From JALONO01 sp038209965 (GTDB taxonomy: Bacteria > Bacteroidota > Bacteroidia > Cytophagales > Thermoflexibacteraceae), in assembly GCA_038209965.1 (NCBI GenBank), contig JBBQXF010000072.1, forward strand, positions 1 through 23,263: a stretch of DNA of 23,263 nt. The letters are read 5' to 3'. The stretch's first letter is position 1. Each line of letters begins with the position of its first letter. Of the stretch, positions 15,916 through 23,098 are shown one piece after another. Made by a program: the position numbers and the translations under genes. The notes under the pieces were generated by a model. The model was not told the DNA's origin, ran no database searches, and saw only the letters and a list, made by a program, of their open reading frames with translations.

Positions 15916-16932
15916 TTAATTGTTGATTAATAATTTGGGATAATTGGTCATGACATACTTGGAGATAGCTACCAATAAGTCGTCTTTGGTAATCGTTTCA
16001 GCTGCCGCAGGAACTTTCTCGCTGCTTGGAGCTCCCTTTTTTCTATACTCACTGATTTTGCTCACCGGGCGGTATTGCATGGTGGCCGTTGCCGGGTCAA
16101 AGCTGCATTCCAAGTAACTGCTCGGATAAGTCTGCCATTTGTAACCATTGTTGAGCGACAAATGGAAATGGATGTTGTATTTGTTCAAACTGGCCATACT
16201 ATCACGGAGCATGAGGTAGGTAACATGCAAGAGCGTGACTTTGGCTTCGTCGTCGCCGCTCTCGAAGCGGTACAAGGTCAAGTTGAACCGGCTGCGCTCG
16301 CCCGCGGTCAACCGAACCACGTAGTTTTTGTCGTTGAACACAAACTTTTGCCGGAGCGGAAGGACGAAGGCATCGTCGGAAAGTATGAGCGATTCGCGTA
16401 CGGTAAGCGAATCGGCGGCGATGAGTGCAAAGCTTTGCCCACTTATTACCAATACTTTGGAATAGTTGATAATCAAATATTCTACGGCAAATTTGACCGC
16501 TTGCTCTTGGTCGATCTGATCCAGTTCGAGGGCAACTGTTTCGGTCAGGGTAGCCGCCGCAAAAGTGGCGAATGAACCCTTCGCGTCGTGGCTTGCGGTA
16601 TTTTTGATGAAATTATAGCTGGTTTCCAAAGAACTGCTGACATCGCCAATCCATTTGCCATTTTCTTTGGACGATTTGTAAATAATGATCCTGAACACTT
16701 GGCCTTTCCCGACTTTGCCGCTCAGCATGGCCCCGCCCTCATATATCCGATCGAGTGAACTGTCGGCATTGACCAGATCGACGTGGAACGCAAACTGGTT
16801 GGCCACCTTCTTGGGCTGGAACTCATAGCGGTAGAAGCGGCCCGCATATTCCAACTCGCCCATTAAATTTTGGGCTTGGGCTGTGCCGATAACACCGACC
16901 ACCCAGAGCAATAACAATGTACGTTTTTTCAT
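15916..16932 (-). CDS. Secreted protein of unknown function
   Basis: 338 residues from ATG at 16932, chosen because it begins a clean signal peptide MKKRTLLLLWVVGVIGTAQA; the frame is open further upstream but with non-protein-like composition. The mature part starts GELEYAGRFYRYEFQPKKVA and is rich in beta strands (FRIIIYKSS, FVFNDKNYVVRLT, FNLTLYRFE), with a C-terminal helical KDDLLVAISKYVMTNYPKLL. No family is recognised. Its stop directly abuts the thioesterase ATG, but export of this protein and the cytoplasmic location of the thioesterase give no obvious shared role. Confidence 0.82.
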   Translation of the reverse strand: MKKRTLLLLWVVGVIGTAQAQNLMGELEYAGRFYRYEFQPKKVANQFAFHVDLVNADSSLDRIYEGGAMLSGKVGKGQVFRIIIYKSSKENGKWIGDVSSSLETSYNFIKNTASHDAKGSFATFAAATLTETVALELDQIDQEQAVKFAVEYLIINYSKVLVISGQSFALIAADSLTVRESLILSDDAFVLPLRQKFVFNDKNYVVRLTAGERSRFNLTLYRFESGDDEAKVTLLHVTYLMLRDSMASLNKYNIHFHLSLNNGYKWQTYPSSYLECSFDPATATMQYRPVSKISEYRKKGAPSSEKVPAAAETITKDDLLVAISKYVMTNYPKLLINN

Positions 16933-17027
16933 GGCAATACTAAAATGAATAGAATGAATAAATTGTCGGCTTGTAATTGGGGCCGGGGTTTGCTCACTCA
17001 AAAATTGCGCCGCCAAACCTCTTTTCT

Positions 17028-17246
17028 CTAAACGAAGATAACGACTGGTAGGTTGTAACCCTCTTCTGCCAACTGGTGAGTGGATCGACCGATGATTAAG
17101 CCGAAGGGCCGTCCTTTGGGCGCCGCCAGCCACTGGTGCAGCCTGCGCCCTCTCGGCCAATGTTGCGGGAGTGGGTCATTTTCAGTGGTTCCAGCCAATC
17201 GTTGCCCTTGCACGGCGAAAAGCAAATCTTTGACTATCATTGCCAT
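17028..17246 (-). CDS. Possible small protein, unknown
   Basis: 72 codons from ATG at 17246 to TAG at 17028, in the 326-base gap between the FG-GAP gene and the secreted-protein gene on the same strand. It starts 13 bases after the FG-GAP stop, a natural operon position, and begins MAMIVKDLLFAVQGQRLAG. It has no recognisable domain, no signal, and an ordinary rather than biased codon mix. It could be a real small gene, a fragment, or chance. Confidence 0.3.
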   Translation of the reverse strand: MAMIVKDLLFAVQGQRLAGTTENDPLPQHWPRGRRLHQWLAAPKGRPFGLIIGRSTHQLAEEGYNLPVVIFV

Positions 17247-17258
17247 CGGATTTCTAAT

Positions 17259-20200
17259 TTATTTTGATTTCGGTGGTAATTTGGCCAATTTTTCGCTTGG
17301 TCCAGCCAGTCGCAACACTTGGATCGGCCAGTTGGGCCCCGCCACCCACACCGTATTTTGGCCATTTATCACCACTTTGCCCAGCGCCTTGTGCACTTGG
17401 GGGTTAGGGGAAAGTCCTTTCACCTCAAAATGGCCCCGGCCATCGCCCAGCAGGAGCGTCAGCCCAGCGGCATCCAACTGGCCGATTTTCACATCGGGGG
17501 CCTGCGAGTTGCCCGCCGCCAGCAGATCGGCGTGGCCGTCGCCGTTGTAATCGTCCACCAAAAAAGCATTGAAGCAAGTGATCTGGGCCAACTTGGGCAG
17601 TGGGCTGGTCTGCCAACGACCGCCGCCCAAGTTTTCGATGTAGAGATTGGCCGATTCGCGGATTTCCAACGCGAAGTCGGCTTCTTTGGCCCTGCGCAAG
17701 GGCAGGTCACGGGCGGTCAAGCGGGCAAAGTCGGCGTAATTGAGGTATTCTTTGCGCAAGATCGGCAATTGGCGCAGCAGTTCATCCCTAGTGGCAAATG
17801 GGTAGGCCGTGCCGTTTAGGTGGTAGGTCAACATCAAATCCAAACTGCCGTTTTGGTCAATGTCTGCCGCCCGGAACTGCAGCGGCGTGCCCGGCCCAAT
17901 GCCCAGCGAGTGGTTCTGGCCCCAGTTGCCCGCCACCAGATCCGGGTCTCCATCGTGGTCAAAGTCAGCGGTGGCCAACGTTAGCCATTGCCCCTGCGTG
18001 CCTGCGAGGGGGAGCGGAGGGAACTCCGGGCGAAACTGGCCCCGCTGGTTGGAGATGACCATGATAGGCATCCCCTCGCCGGCCACCACCAAATCGGGCC
18101 ACTGATCCCGATCCACATCGGCCCATATCGCGCTGGTAATCATGCCCAAGGGTTGGAGCGCAGCGGGCGTGGCATCGGTAAACTGGGGACGACCGGGCCG
18201 GGAATCATTGCGGAACAAGTAACTGCGGCCCGCCTGGGGAAAGCGCTGGGGAACCAGCCGCCCGCCCATGAACACGTCCAAATCCCCGTCGCGGTCGTAG
18301 TCGGCCACGGCTATGCTGGTGCTGCTGCCCGTAGCTGCTGGGGGCAGGGCCGCTGGAACCAGCGCAAAATTGCCCCGGCCATCGTTGGTGTACAACCGGG
18401 GGCGGTAGTCCTCGATCAGATTATAGCCTTCATTGCTGCCACTGGCCACCCAAATATCGAGATCGCCATCGCCGTCGGCGTCGAACAACGCGCAGGCCCC
18501 GTCTTCTTGCGGTTTGGCCGGGGCCATTTCCTGCTGGCGAAACTTGCCACTGGGCAATTGAAAAAATAGTTGGGCCGCTTGCTGGTAGGCTCCCCCCAGC
18601 AATACATCGTCCCGCCCGTCGCCGTTCAGATCGCCCACGGCCATGCAGGGGCTGTTATCGGTGTGGCGGGCCAGTTTGAGCGGCTCGGCGGCCAGATCGT
18701 TGCTCATGGTTTCGGGCGGGGCAAAATGGATCCCCAAGGCTGGGGCCAAATCGGTAAACCACGGCGGCGGTGCTATATTCGCAGGCCGTGGGCCGCTGGC
18801 TTTGGCTTGGTGCAAGACCAGCGTCTGGCGGGCGGGCACCCCGCGCAACGTTTGGCTGGTCTGGTCGGGCCACACCACCACCACCGAATCGGCTTGGGCG
18901 TGGCCAGCCAGCCCGAAATGCAATACCGGCTCCCCAGAGGATTGATAGCCGGTCACGGGCAATTGATAGCGTATTTGGGCCTGTCCCTTGGTATAAACCT
19001 CCACTTTGGCCCCGATTCCCCAGCGGTTTTGGCCCTGCCCGATCAAAGTTACTTTGAGGTAAGAATTGACCGGGCCATTGTTGCGGTAGATGGTGGCCGG
19101 CTCGTTGAGGTTGTTGACCACCAGATCCAAGTCGCCGTCCAAGTCCAAGTCGGCGTAGGCCGCCCCATTGGCATAAGAGGGCACGCTGTCGGACCAAGCG
19201 CGGGTGCTGTCGGCAAAGGTCAGATCGCCCCGGTTGTGGTAAAATCGGTTGGCTGTATGATAACCGGGTAGTTTTTTGGCCAATTCTTTAATCCGTTCGT
19301 CGGCGGTTTTTAGCTCTAGCTGTTGGCCCAGCGTGTTGTTGTAGGCCACAAAATCCAAGTCGGTAATGTCGCGGAAATAGCCATTGGAAACGAAAAAATC
19401 CAATCGGCCATCGTGGTCAAAGTCGGCGGCCAATGGAGACCACGACCAGTCGCTGGCCTGCACGCCGGCCAGTTGGGCCACTTCCGCAAACTCGGCCCGG
19501 CCCCCCGCCACCACTGGGCGCAAACTGCCCCGGTTCAGTTGGAGCGTGTTGCGCATGTAGTGGGGCAAATAACCGCTTTGGACGGTCATGGCAAAGGCTT
19601 CGTTGGTGTGTGGCCCCGCCATTTTCTTGCGTTGGGCGTTGGTAGTGGGCAGCATATCGGCCACCACCACCTCGGGCCAGCCGTCATTGTTGAGGTCGGC
19701 CACGCAATTGCCCATGGAAAAATGGCTGGTGTGGCCCACCGATTCCTTGGTTTGGCGGAGAAACTTGCCCCGGCGGTCATTTAGGTAAATAATATCATCG
19801 GCCAAAAAATCATTGGCCACGTATAGATCGAGCCAGCCGTCGTTGTCAAAATCGCCGGCCCCAATGCCCAGTCCCCAGCCATCGTCCATAATGCCCACTT
19901 GGCGGGCACATTCGGTAAAATGGCCACGTCCATCATTGCGGTAAAAATGGTCATTGGCGGGGCTGCTGCCATCCAGTTGCAAGGGCCGGATCCGGCTGGG
20001 GTGGCGATCGTCGTTGGTCGCGTTGAGCACGTACAAATCCAGATCGCCATCGCGGTCAAAGTCGAAAAATAACCCTTGGGTGCTGTAACCATCGTCGGCC
20101 AGTCCATATTGTTGGGCCTGCTCGATGAAAGTGGGCACGCCATTTTGAATTCCTTGGTGGATAAAGAGCAAGTTGCGGCGGCGTTCGGCTGGCTCGTTGC

Positions 20201-20600
20201 CCGCCCGGCTCACGTACAGATCGGGCAGGCCGTCGGCATTGACATCGGCCCAAGTGGCACCCGTGCACCAGCCTTCAGTTGCCAATCCGGCCGGTGCAGT
20301 TGCTTCTTTGAACCGAAAATTGCCCAAGTTGAGGTATAGGCGCGACGATACCTGATTGCCAGTAAAATAGACATCGGGCAGGCTGTCATTGTTCACGTCG
20401 CAAATGGCCACCCCGCCGCCGTTGTACAAATAACTGTAATCGATGAAATTATAGCGGTCATTTTCCCCCACTTGGTTGACAAAATCAATGCCCGTGGCAG
20501 TAGCGGGCAATGCTTCAAACCGCTTCGGGCGCACTGCTGGCCGACACGCGGTCAACAGCACAAAGAACAGCAGCGCGGGGTACAGGCGGACAGACAACAT
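17259..20600 (-). CDS. Large FG-GAP/VCBS-repeat lipoprotein with ASPIC/UnbV domain (CRTAC1-like)
   Basis: 1113 residues from ATG at 20600. The lipoprotein signal MLSVRLYPALLFFVLLTAC has Cys19 as lipid anchor. A first array of FG-GAP calcium-binding repeats covers about 60-505 (DVNNDSLPD at 68, DVNADGLPD, DFDRDGDLD, DFDNDGWLD, DLNNDGWPE, DFDHDGRLD, DLDLDGDLD). An ASPIC/UnbV domain follows at about 523-596 (GIGAKVEVY, GYQSSGEPVLHFGL, DSVVVVWPDQ). A second FG-GAP array runs from about 655 to 1080 (DLNGDGRDD, DADGDGDLD, DYDRDGDLD, DVDRDQWPD, DFDHDGDPD, DIDQNGSLD, DYNGDGHAD). Together they should form beta-propellers exposed at the surface. Related proteins often neighbour SusC/SusD pairs in Bacteroidota; none is here. 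Function is probably adhesion or binding. Confidence 0.93.
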   Translation of the reverse strand: MLSVRLYPALLFFVLLTACRPAVRPKRFEALPATATGIDFVNQVGENDRYNFIDYSYLYNGGGVAICDVNNDSLPDVYFTGNQVSSRLYLNLGNFRFKEATAPAGLATEGWCTGATWADVNADGLPDLYVSRAGNEPAERRRNLLFIHQGIQNGVPTFIEQAQQYGLADDGYSTQGLFFDFDRDGDLDLYVLNATNDDRHPSRIRPLQLDGSSPANDHFYRNDGRGHFTECARQVGIMDDGWGLGIGAGDFDNDGWLDLYVANDFLADDIIYLNDRRGKFLRQTKESVGHTSHFSMGNCVADLNNDGWPEVVVADMLPTTNAQRKKMAGPHTNEAFAMTVQSGYLPHYMRNTLQLNRGSLRPVVAGGRAEFAEVAQLAGVQASDWSWSPLAADFDHDGRLDFFVSNGYFRDITDLDFVAYNNTLGQQLELKTADERIKELAKKLPGYHTANRFYHNRGDLTFADSTRAWSDSVPSYANGAAYADLDLDGDLDLVVNNLNEPATIYRNNGPVNSYLKVTLIGQGQNRWGIGAKVEVYTKGQAQIRYQLPVTGYQSSGEPVLHFGLAGHAQADSVVVVWPDQTSQTLRGVPARQTLVLHQAKASGPRPANIAPPPWFTDLAPALGIHFAPPETMSNDLAAEPLKLARHTDNSPCMAVGDLNGDGRDDVLLGGAYQQAAQLFFQLPSGKFRQQEMAPAKPQEDGACALFDADGDGDLDIWVASGSNEGYNLIEDYRPRLYTNDGRGNFALVPAALPPAATGSSTSIAVADYDRDGDLDVFMGGRLVPQRFPQAGRSYLFRNDSRPGRPQFTDATPAALQPLGMITSAIWADVDRDQWPDLVVAGEGMPIMVISNQRGQFRPEFPPLPLAGTQGQWLTLATADFDHDGDPDLVAGNWGQNHSLGIGPGTPLQFRAADIDQNGSLDLMLTYHLNGTAYPFATRDELLRQLPILRKEYLNYADFARLTARDLPLRRAKEADFALEIRESANLYIENLGGGRWQTSPLPKLAQITCFNAFLVDDYNGDGHADLLAAGNSQAPDVKIGQLDAAGLTLLLGDGRGHFEVKGLSPNPQVHKALGKVVINGQNTVWVAGPNWPIQVLRLAGPSEKLAKLPPKSK

Positions 20601-20652
20601 GGGAGCGTGGGGTGGATGACACCCTCAAATTTGGCCAATTTTATCGCAATAC

Positions 20653-20660
20653 CAAAGTTA
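20653..20660 (-). promoter_or_regulatory. -7 box of the FG-GAP lipoprotein gene
   Basis: Read on the minus strand, TAACTTTG matches TAnnTTTG exactly and lies 52 bases upstream of the ATG at 20600. No TTTG is visible at the -33 spacing, so only half of a Bacteroidota promoter is supported. Confidence 0.35.
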
Positions 20661-20745
20661 TAGATCGGTTGGCCGGGCCGAGGCTAGTGGATGGTGATTC
20701 TTTCCCAACACAGAAAGCGGGCGCGATCGCTTGGGTATTTTTACC

Positions 20746-20776
20746 GTTGTTGGTGTTAGCGAAGCGCACCAACAAC
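20746..20776. repeat. 10-bp inverted repeat with GCGAAGC mini-hairpin in the loop
   Basis: GTTGTTGGTG and its exact complement CACCAACAAC enclose an 11-base loop containing GCGAAGC (20759-20765). d(GCGAAGC) is known as an unusually stable DNA mini-hairpin. There is no T-run, so it is not a standard terminator. A second, smaller hairpin sharing the GCGAAG loop lies 43 bases downstream. Confidence 0.7.
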
Positions 20777-20819
20777 CCCGTTGGGCAAAGTCTGTGACTT
20801 TCGGCAAGCCCTGGCCGTA

Positions 20820-20837
20820 CCACCAGCGAAGTGGTGG
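20820..20837. repeat. 6-bp inverted repeat with GCGAAG loop
   Basis: CCACCA-GCGAAG-TGGTGG. It shares the GCGAAG loop with the hairpin at 20746-20776 but has different arms, which suggests the two belong to one family of interspersed palindromes. The stretch 20601-20904 otherwise holds the upstream region of the FG-GAP gene and no supported gene. Confidence 0.55.
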
Positions 20838-20904
20838 GCAACCCGCCCGCCCAGGCCACCGGCCGTTTGGAAATGGCCCAGAAAAGTGTTATCTTAGCCG
20901 CAAG

Positions 20905-21578
20905 GATTCCGATCCCTTCGTGCTGTTCCACGACGGCCCCGGGCCCGCTTGGTGCTCAAGCTCTACGCCGAAGCTTCCGGGGGAACTGTCCTGCACACGC
21001 AGGAGGAGTTCATTGTATGCGGACGGCCAGTCAATTCGACAAGCTGGAGCTGGCAGCAGCTCAGCGTGGGCAAATTGGCCACGGTGGATCGCTGGGACTG
21101 GGCGTCTATGTGGAGAACTTGGCGGGTGTGCCAGTCATCTGGAAATTGCGGCTGGGGGCCAGCCGGTGGCGTTGGTGGTGCACCGCAGACGCGCAGTCTA
21201 TGGCCCTTGGGGATTGGAGCTGAGTGGAGTGGGGCCGGGGAAACGCTTTCTACAATGCGCCGGGGAACGCGGAGCACTGCTGGAAGTCTGCGGTTCAACG
21301 GGGGCGTGGAGCGCACCGGCGACTTTGGCCCCAACTGGGACGAGAGCGGCGCGCGCATGTACGATCCGCAACTGGGCAGGTTCCACGGTGTGTACCTGCT
21401 GGCCGGGGTGTTCCCGGGCATTACCCCAGTGCAGTTTGGGGCCAACAGCCCGGTGGTGTTCAACGATCCGAGCGGGCTGGCCCCGACTGCAAAACTTGGG
21501 GGGACGTATTGCGGGCAATCCTCGAAGGCACGGCCGCGGCCTGCCAGCGCCCAGGGGCTGGCACCCGCCCATGCTTAA
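20905..21578 (+). pseudogene. Rhs repeat-associated core (C-terminal part), multiply frame-shifted
   Basis: Pieces of a Bacteroidota-type Rhs protein appear in three frames in the right order. LVLKLYAEASGGTVLHTQEE (about 20950-21010) is followed by FDKLELAAAQ...LGVYVENLAGVPVIW (21035-21145), VYGPWGLELSGV (21198-21233, recalling the usual YYPWGL/YYPFGL motif), and then RFNGGVERTGDFGPNWDESG, ARMYDPQLGRFHGVYLLAG and NSPVVFNDPSGLAP (21290-21485). The last is the Rhs core consensus ending in DPSGL, where variable toxin tails normally begin. At least three frameshifts are needed, and the large N-terminal region is absent, so this is a remnant. The final frame stops at TAA 21576-21578. The DNA is GC-rich, unlike everything downstream. 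Confidence 0.85.
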
Positions 21579-21602
21579 GTTGCTGCTGCCGCTAAGGGGG
21601 GA

Positions 21603-21842
21603 GTGCAGTTGGGTAAGGCGGAGCTGAAATCTATATCATCTCTTGAAAGCCAAATAGTTAAACACGAATCCAAGTTAGCAGAGTACATTAAAGACCCTAT
21701 GAAGTTTGACAATAAAGGGTTTTTGAAAAATGCCCCAAGTGATGCGATACGACAAAAAATAATTCAAACAAGAGTAAATCACCTAAATCAAGAAATTCAA
21801 ACTTTCCAAAACAATATTCAGAAAATTTTAAATAGACAATAA
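21603..21842 (+). CDS. Rhs toxin tail fragment (module 1)
   Basis: 79 residues if started at GTG 21603. The frame is the same as that of the last Rhs core segment and is open from just after that segment's TAA (21576), so it is probably the continuation of the Rhs protein rather than a separate gene. The sequence is helical and charged: KSISSLESQIVKHESKLAEY, then DPMKFDNKGFLKNAPSDAIR, then a coiled-coil-like end HLNQEIQTFQNNIQKILNRQ. It resembles ends of Rhs-type polymorphic toxins as I remember them, but I cannot assign an activity and see no catalytic motif. GC content falls sharply here. The next gene starts 1 base after the stop. Confidence 0.6.
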   Translation: MQLGKAELKSISSLESQIVKHESKLAEYIKDPMKFDNKGFLKNAPSDAIRQKIIQTRVNHLNQEIQTFQNNIQKILNRQ

Positions 21843-21843
21843 G

Positions 21844-22134
21844 ATGAAAGTAAATGTTGATGAAATTCAAAAAATCACATCTCTTTTACTTTCAAAACTA
21901 AAAGAGAGTAAAGGGAATGAAATAGAAATTAATAATGATTATTATTGGGATATTTCAAGTGATGAATTGTATAATCCATATGAAGAGCCTAAAAATATCA
22001 CATTAGGGCAATTATCTGATGATTTAGAGGAAGTTCAAAGACTTGCCAAATCTGACGATGCAATTGTGTATGATTTAAAAAGGCTTGGGATTATCCTTAA
22101 AGCACTCAGTATAGAAAATCCAACAGCATTTTAG
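21844..22134 (+). CDS. Probable immunity protein of module 1
   Basis: 96 residues from ATG at 21844, one base after the toxin-tail stop, the coupling expected for a cognate immunity gene. It is acidic, with no signal peptide or membrane segment: KVNVDEIQKITSLLLSKLKE, DYYWDISSDELYNPYEEPKN, then LGQLSDDLEEVQRLAKSDD and DLKRLGIILKAL. The small, acidic, cytoplasmic nature and AT-rich DNA fit Rhs immunity proteins. Family not named. The frame is intact. Its stop codon falls at the junction of two copies of a 20-base tandem repeat. Confidence 0.7.
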   Translation: MKVNVDEIQKITSLLLSKLKESKGNEIEINNDYYWDISSDELYNPYEEPKNITLGQLSDDLEEVQRLAKSDDAIVYDLKRLGIILKALSIENPTAF

Positions 22135-22157
22135 AAAATCAAAAAGCATTGTAGAAA
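22112..22157 (+). repeat. 20-bp tandem repeat, about 2.3 copies
   Basis: Copy 1 is TAGAAAATCCAACAGCATTT (22112-22131) and copy 2 is TAGAAAATCAAAAAGCATTG (22132-22151). A third partial TAGAAA ends at 22157. Copy 1 encodes the last residues of the immunity protein, and the first bases of copy 2 supply its TAG stop. Confidence 0.75.
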
Positions 22158-22215
22158 TACAAGCTTCCTGATTTTAATTTGCCGAAATTTAAGGCCGACA
22201 TAAGAAGGTTTTTAA

Positions 22216-22353
22216 AAGAAATCAAATGGTTGTAAAACGACAGCCGCAGATGGACGCTATCCGAATGGTTGGACTACTTACACTTTGCCTAATGGAAATG
22301 CGGCAAGTTGGGGATTAGATGGAACTTTCATAGGATTTAGAGGGATAAAATGA
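22216..22353 (+). pseudogene. Orphan Rhs toxin-tail fragment (module 2)
   Basis: An open frame between TAA at 22213 and TGA at 22351 reads DGRYPNGWTTYTLPNGNAAS, then WGLDGTFIGFRGIK. No start codon precedes it. The -LPNG-x4-WGLDGTF-x-GF- pattern is typical of the extreme C-terminus of secreted polymorphic toxins as I know them. Just upstream another frame ends LPKFKADIRRFLKEIKWL (to TAA at 22233), possibly a different piece of the same broken region. Too little remains to name a toxin class. Confidence 0.5.
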
Positions 22354-22361
22354 TAAAGCCT

Positions 22362-22815
22362 ATGAAAAATATAAGAATAGAAGAAGTCGGGAGTTAGTTT
22401 TTATCCAGAAACAATTCTTGAAAATATTCAAGGTGGTTTTGTTATAGATTCTTACTTCAAGCCATAAGATAAAAAGCCTAAAAATATTTCTGAAGAATAT
22501 GGTTATGGTAGTATGTCTTTTTGGCATCCAAATAAAAATTCAACTGAAGATGAAATAGTAAAATATGAAAAGAGCTTTATTGAATTTATAGAAAAAAACT
22601 ATTCTTTATTTTTTGATAATGGGGCAAATGATTTAGAGATTTTCATAGAGATTTATTTTGATGGAGGACAATGTAATTTTGAGATTTTCAATAAGAATTT
22701 TCTTAAAAAACTTGGAAAGTTTGGAGTGTCTTTACCTATTAACGTTTATGTCTTGAAAAATGATGAAATTCAAAAATGGGAAGAAGAGGTAAAGTTAGTT
22801 TGGGGAAGCCACTAA
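22362..22815 (+). pseudogene. Probable immunity gene of module 2, broken by a frameshift and an in-frame stop
   Basis: ATG at 22362 starts MKNIRIEEVGS and hits TAG at 22395. One frame over, the sequence continues GVSFYPETILENIQGGFVID, then SYFKP, TAA at 22465-22467, DKKPKNISEEYGYGS and MSFWHPNKNSTEDE. From there it is open to TAA at 22815 (FIEFIEKNYSLFFDNGANDL, EIYFDGGQCNFEIFNK, VSLPINVYVL). Correcting one frame and one stop gives a continuous protein of about 150 residues. A 100-residue product from ATG 22513 is possible but would lack the first third. Acidic, AT-rich and 8 bases after the toxin-tail remnant, it fits an immunity gene in decay. Family not named. Confidence 0.65.
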
Positions 22816-23098
22816 GGGGGTAGCTAATCTGATACCTGAAGGAAAACTTGCAAATCACTGATTTAAGGGAGCATGTAAACTTGCTGATAATCCGGCTAAC
22901 AGGTCATTAATACGAAAAATTTCTAATGGGAAAGCTCTCGGAATAGACCCACACGGAAAGAGTTGGTTTTTTGGGGTAGATGGAGCAGGTAAATCAATCT
23001 ACTCCTATGCTGAAAAAGGTATTGTGAAGGGTGCTGGATATGCCTCAATGACTGCCGAAGAAATAATTATTAAATATGGTTTAAAAAAAGGGTTATGA
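22805..23098 (+). pseudogene. Orphan Rhs toxin tail (module 3) with an in-frame TGA
   Basis: In a frame different from the preceding immunity gene, and overlapping its last 11 bases, the DNA reads EATKGVANLIPEGKLANH, then TGA (22859-22861), then FKGACKLADNPANRSLIRKI, SNGKALGIDPHGKSWFFGVD, GAGKSIYSYAEKGIVKGAGY and a short end to TGA at 23096. There is no start codon. It resembles C-terminal domains that follow Rhs or similar repeats, in which a Gly/Lys-rich beta sheet ends the toxin. The activity is not known to me. It overlaps the next gene by ATGA. Confidence 0.65.

Noticed and set aside
15160..15930. Plus-strand 256-residue ORF
   Set aside because: It is antisense to the thioesterase and runs through the terminator hairpin; no protein-like features.
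16933..17160. Upstream extension of the secreted-protein gene to 17160
   Set aside because: The added 76 residues are arginine/proline-rich with no domain, and would bury the clean signal peptide starting at 16932.
17988..19784. Several long plus-strand ORFs
   Set aside because: They are shadows of the high-GC FG-GAP gene; their frames follow its codon periodicity and show no domains.
21576..22861. Stop-codon reassignment or programmed read-through, because stops at 21576 (TAA), 22465 (TAA) and 22859 (TGA) interrupt otherwise continuous homology
   Set aside because: Both TAA and TGA are involved, normal genes in the window end with these codons, and frameshifts occur nearby. Simple decay explains it better.
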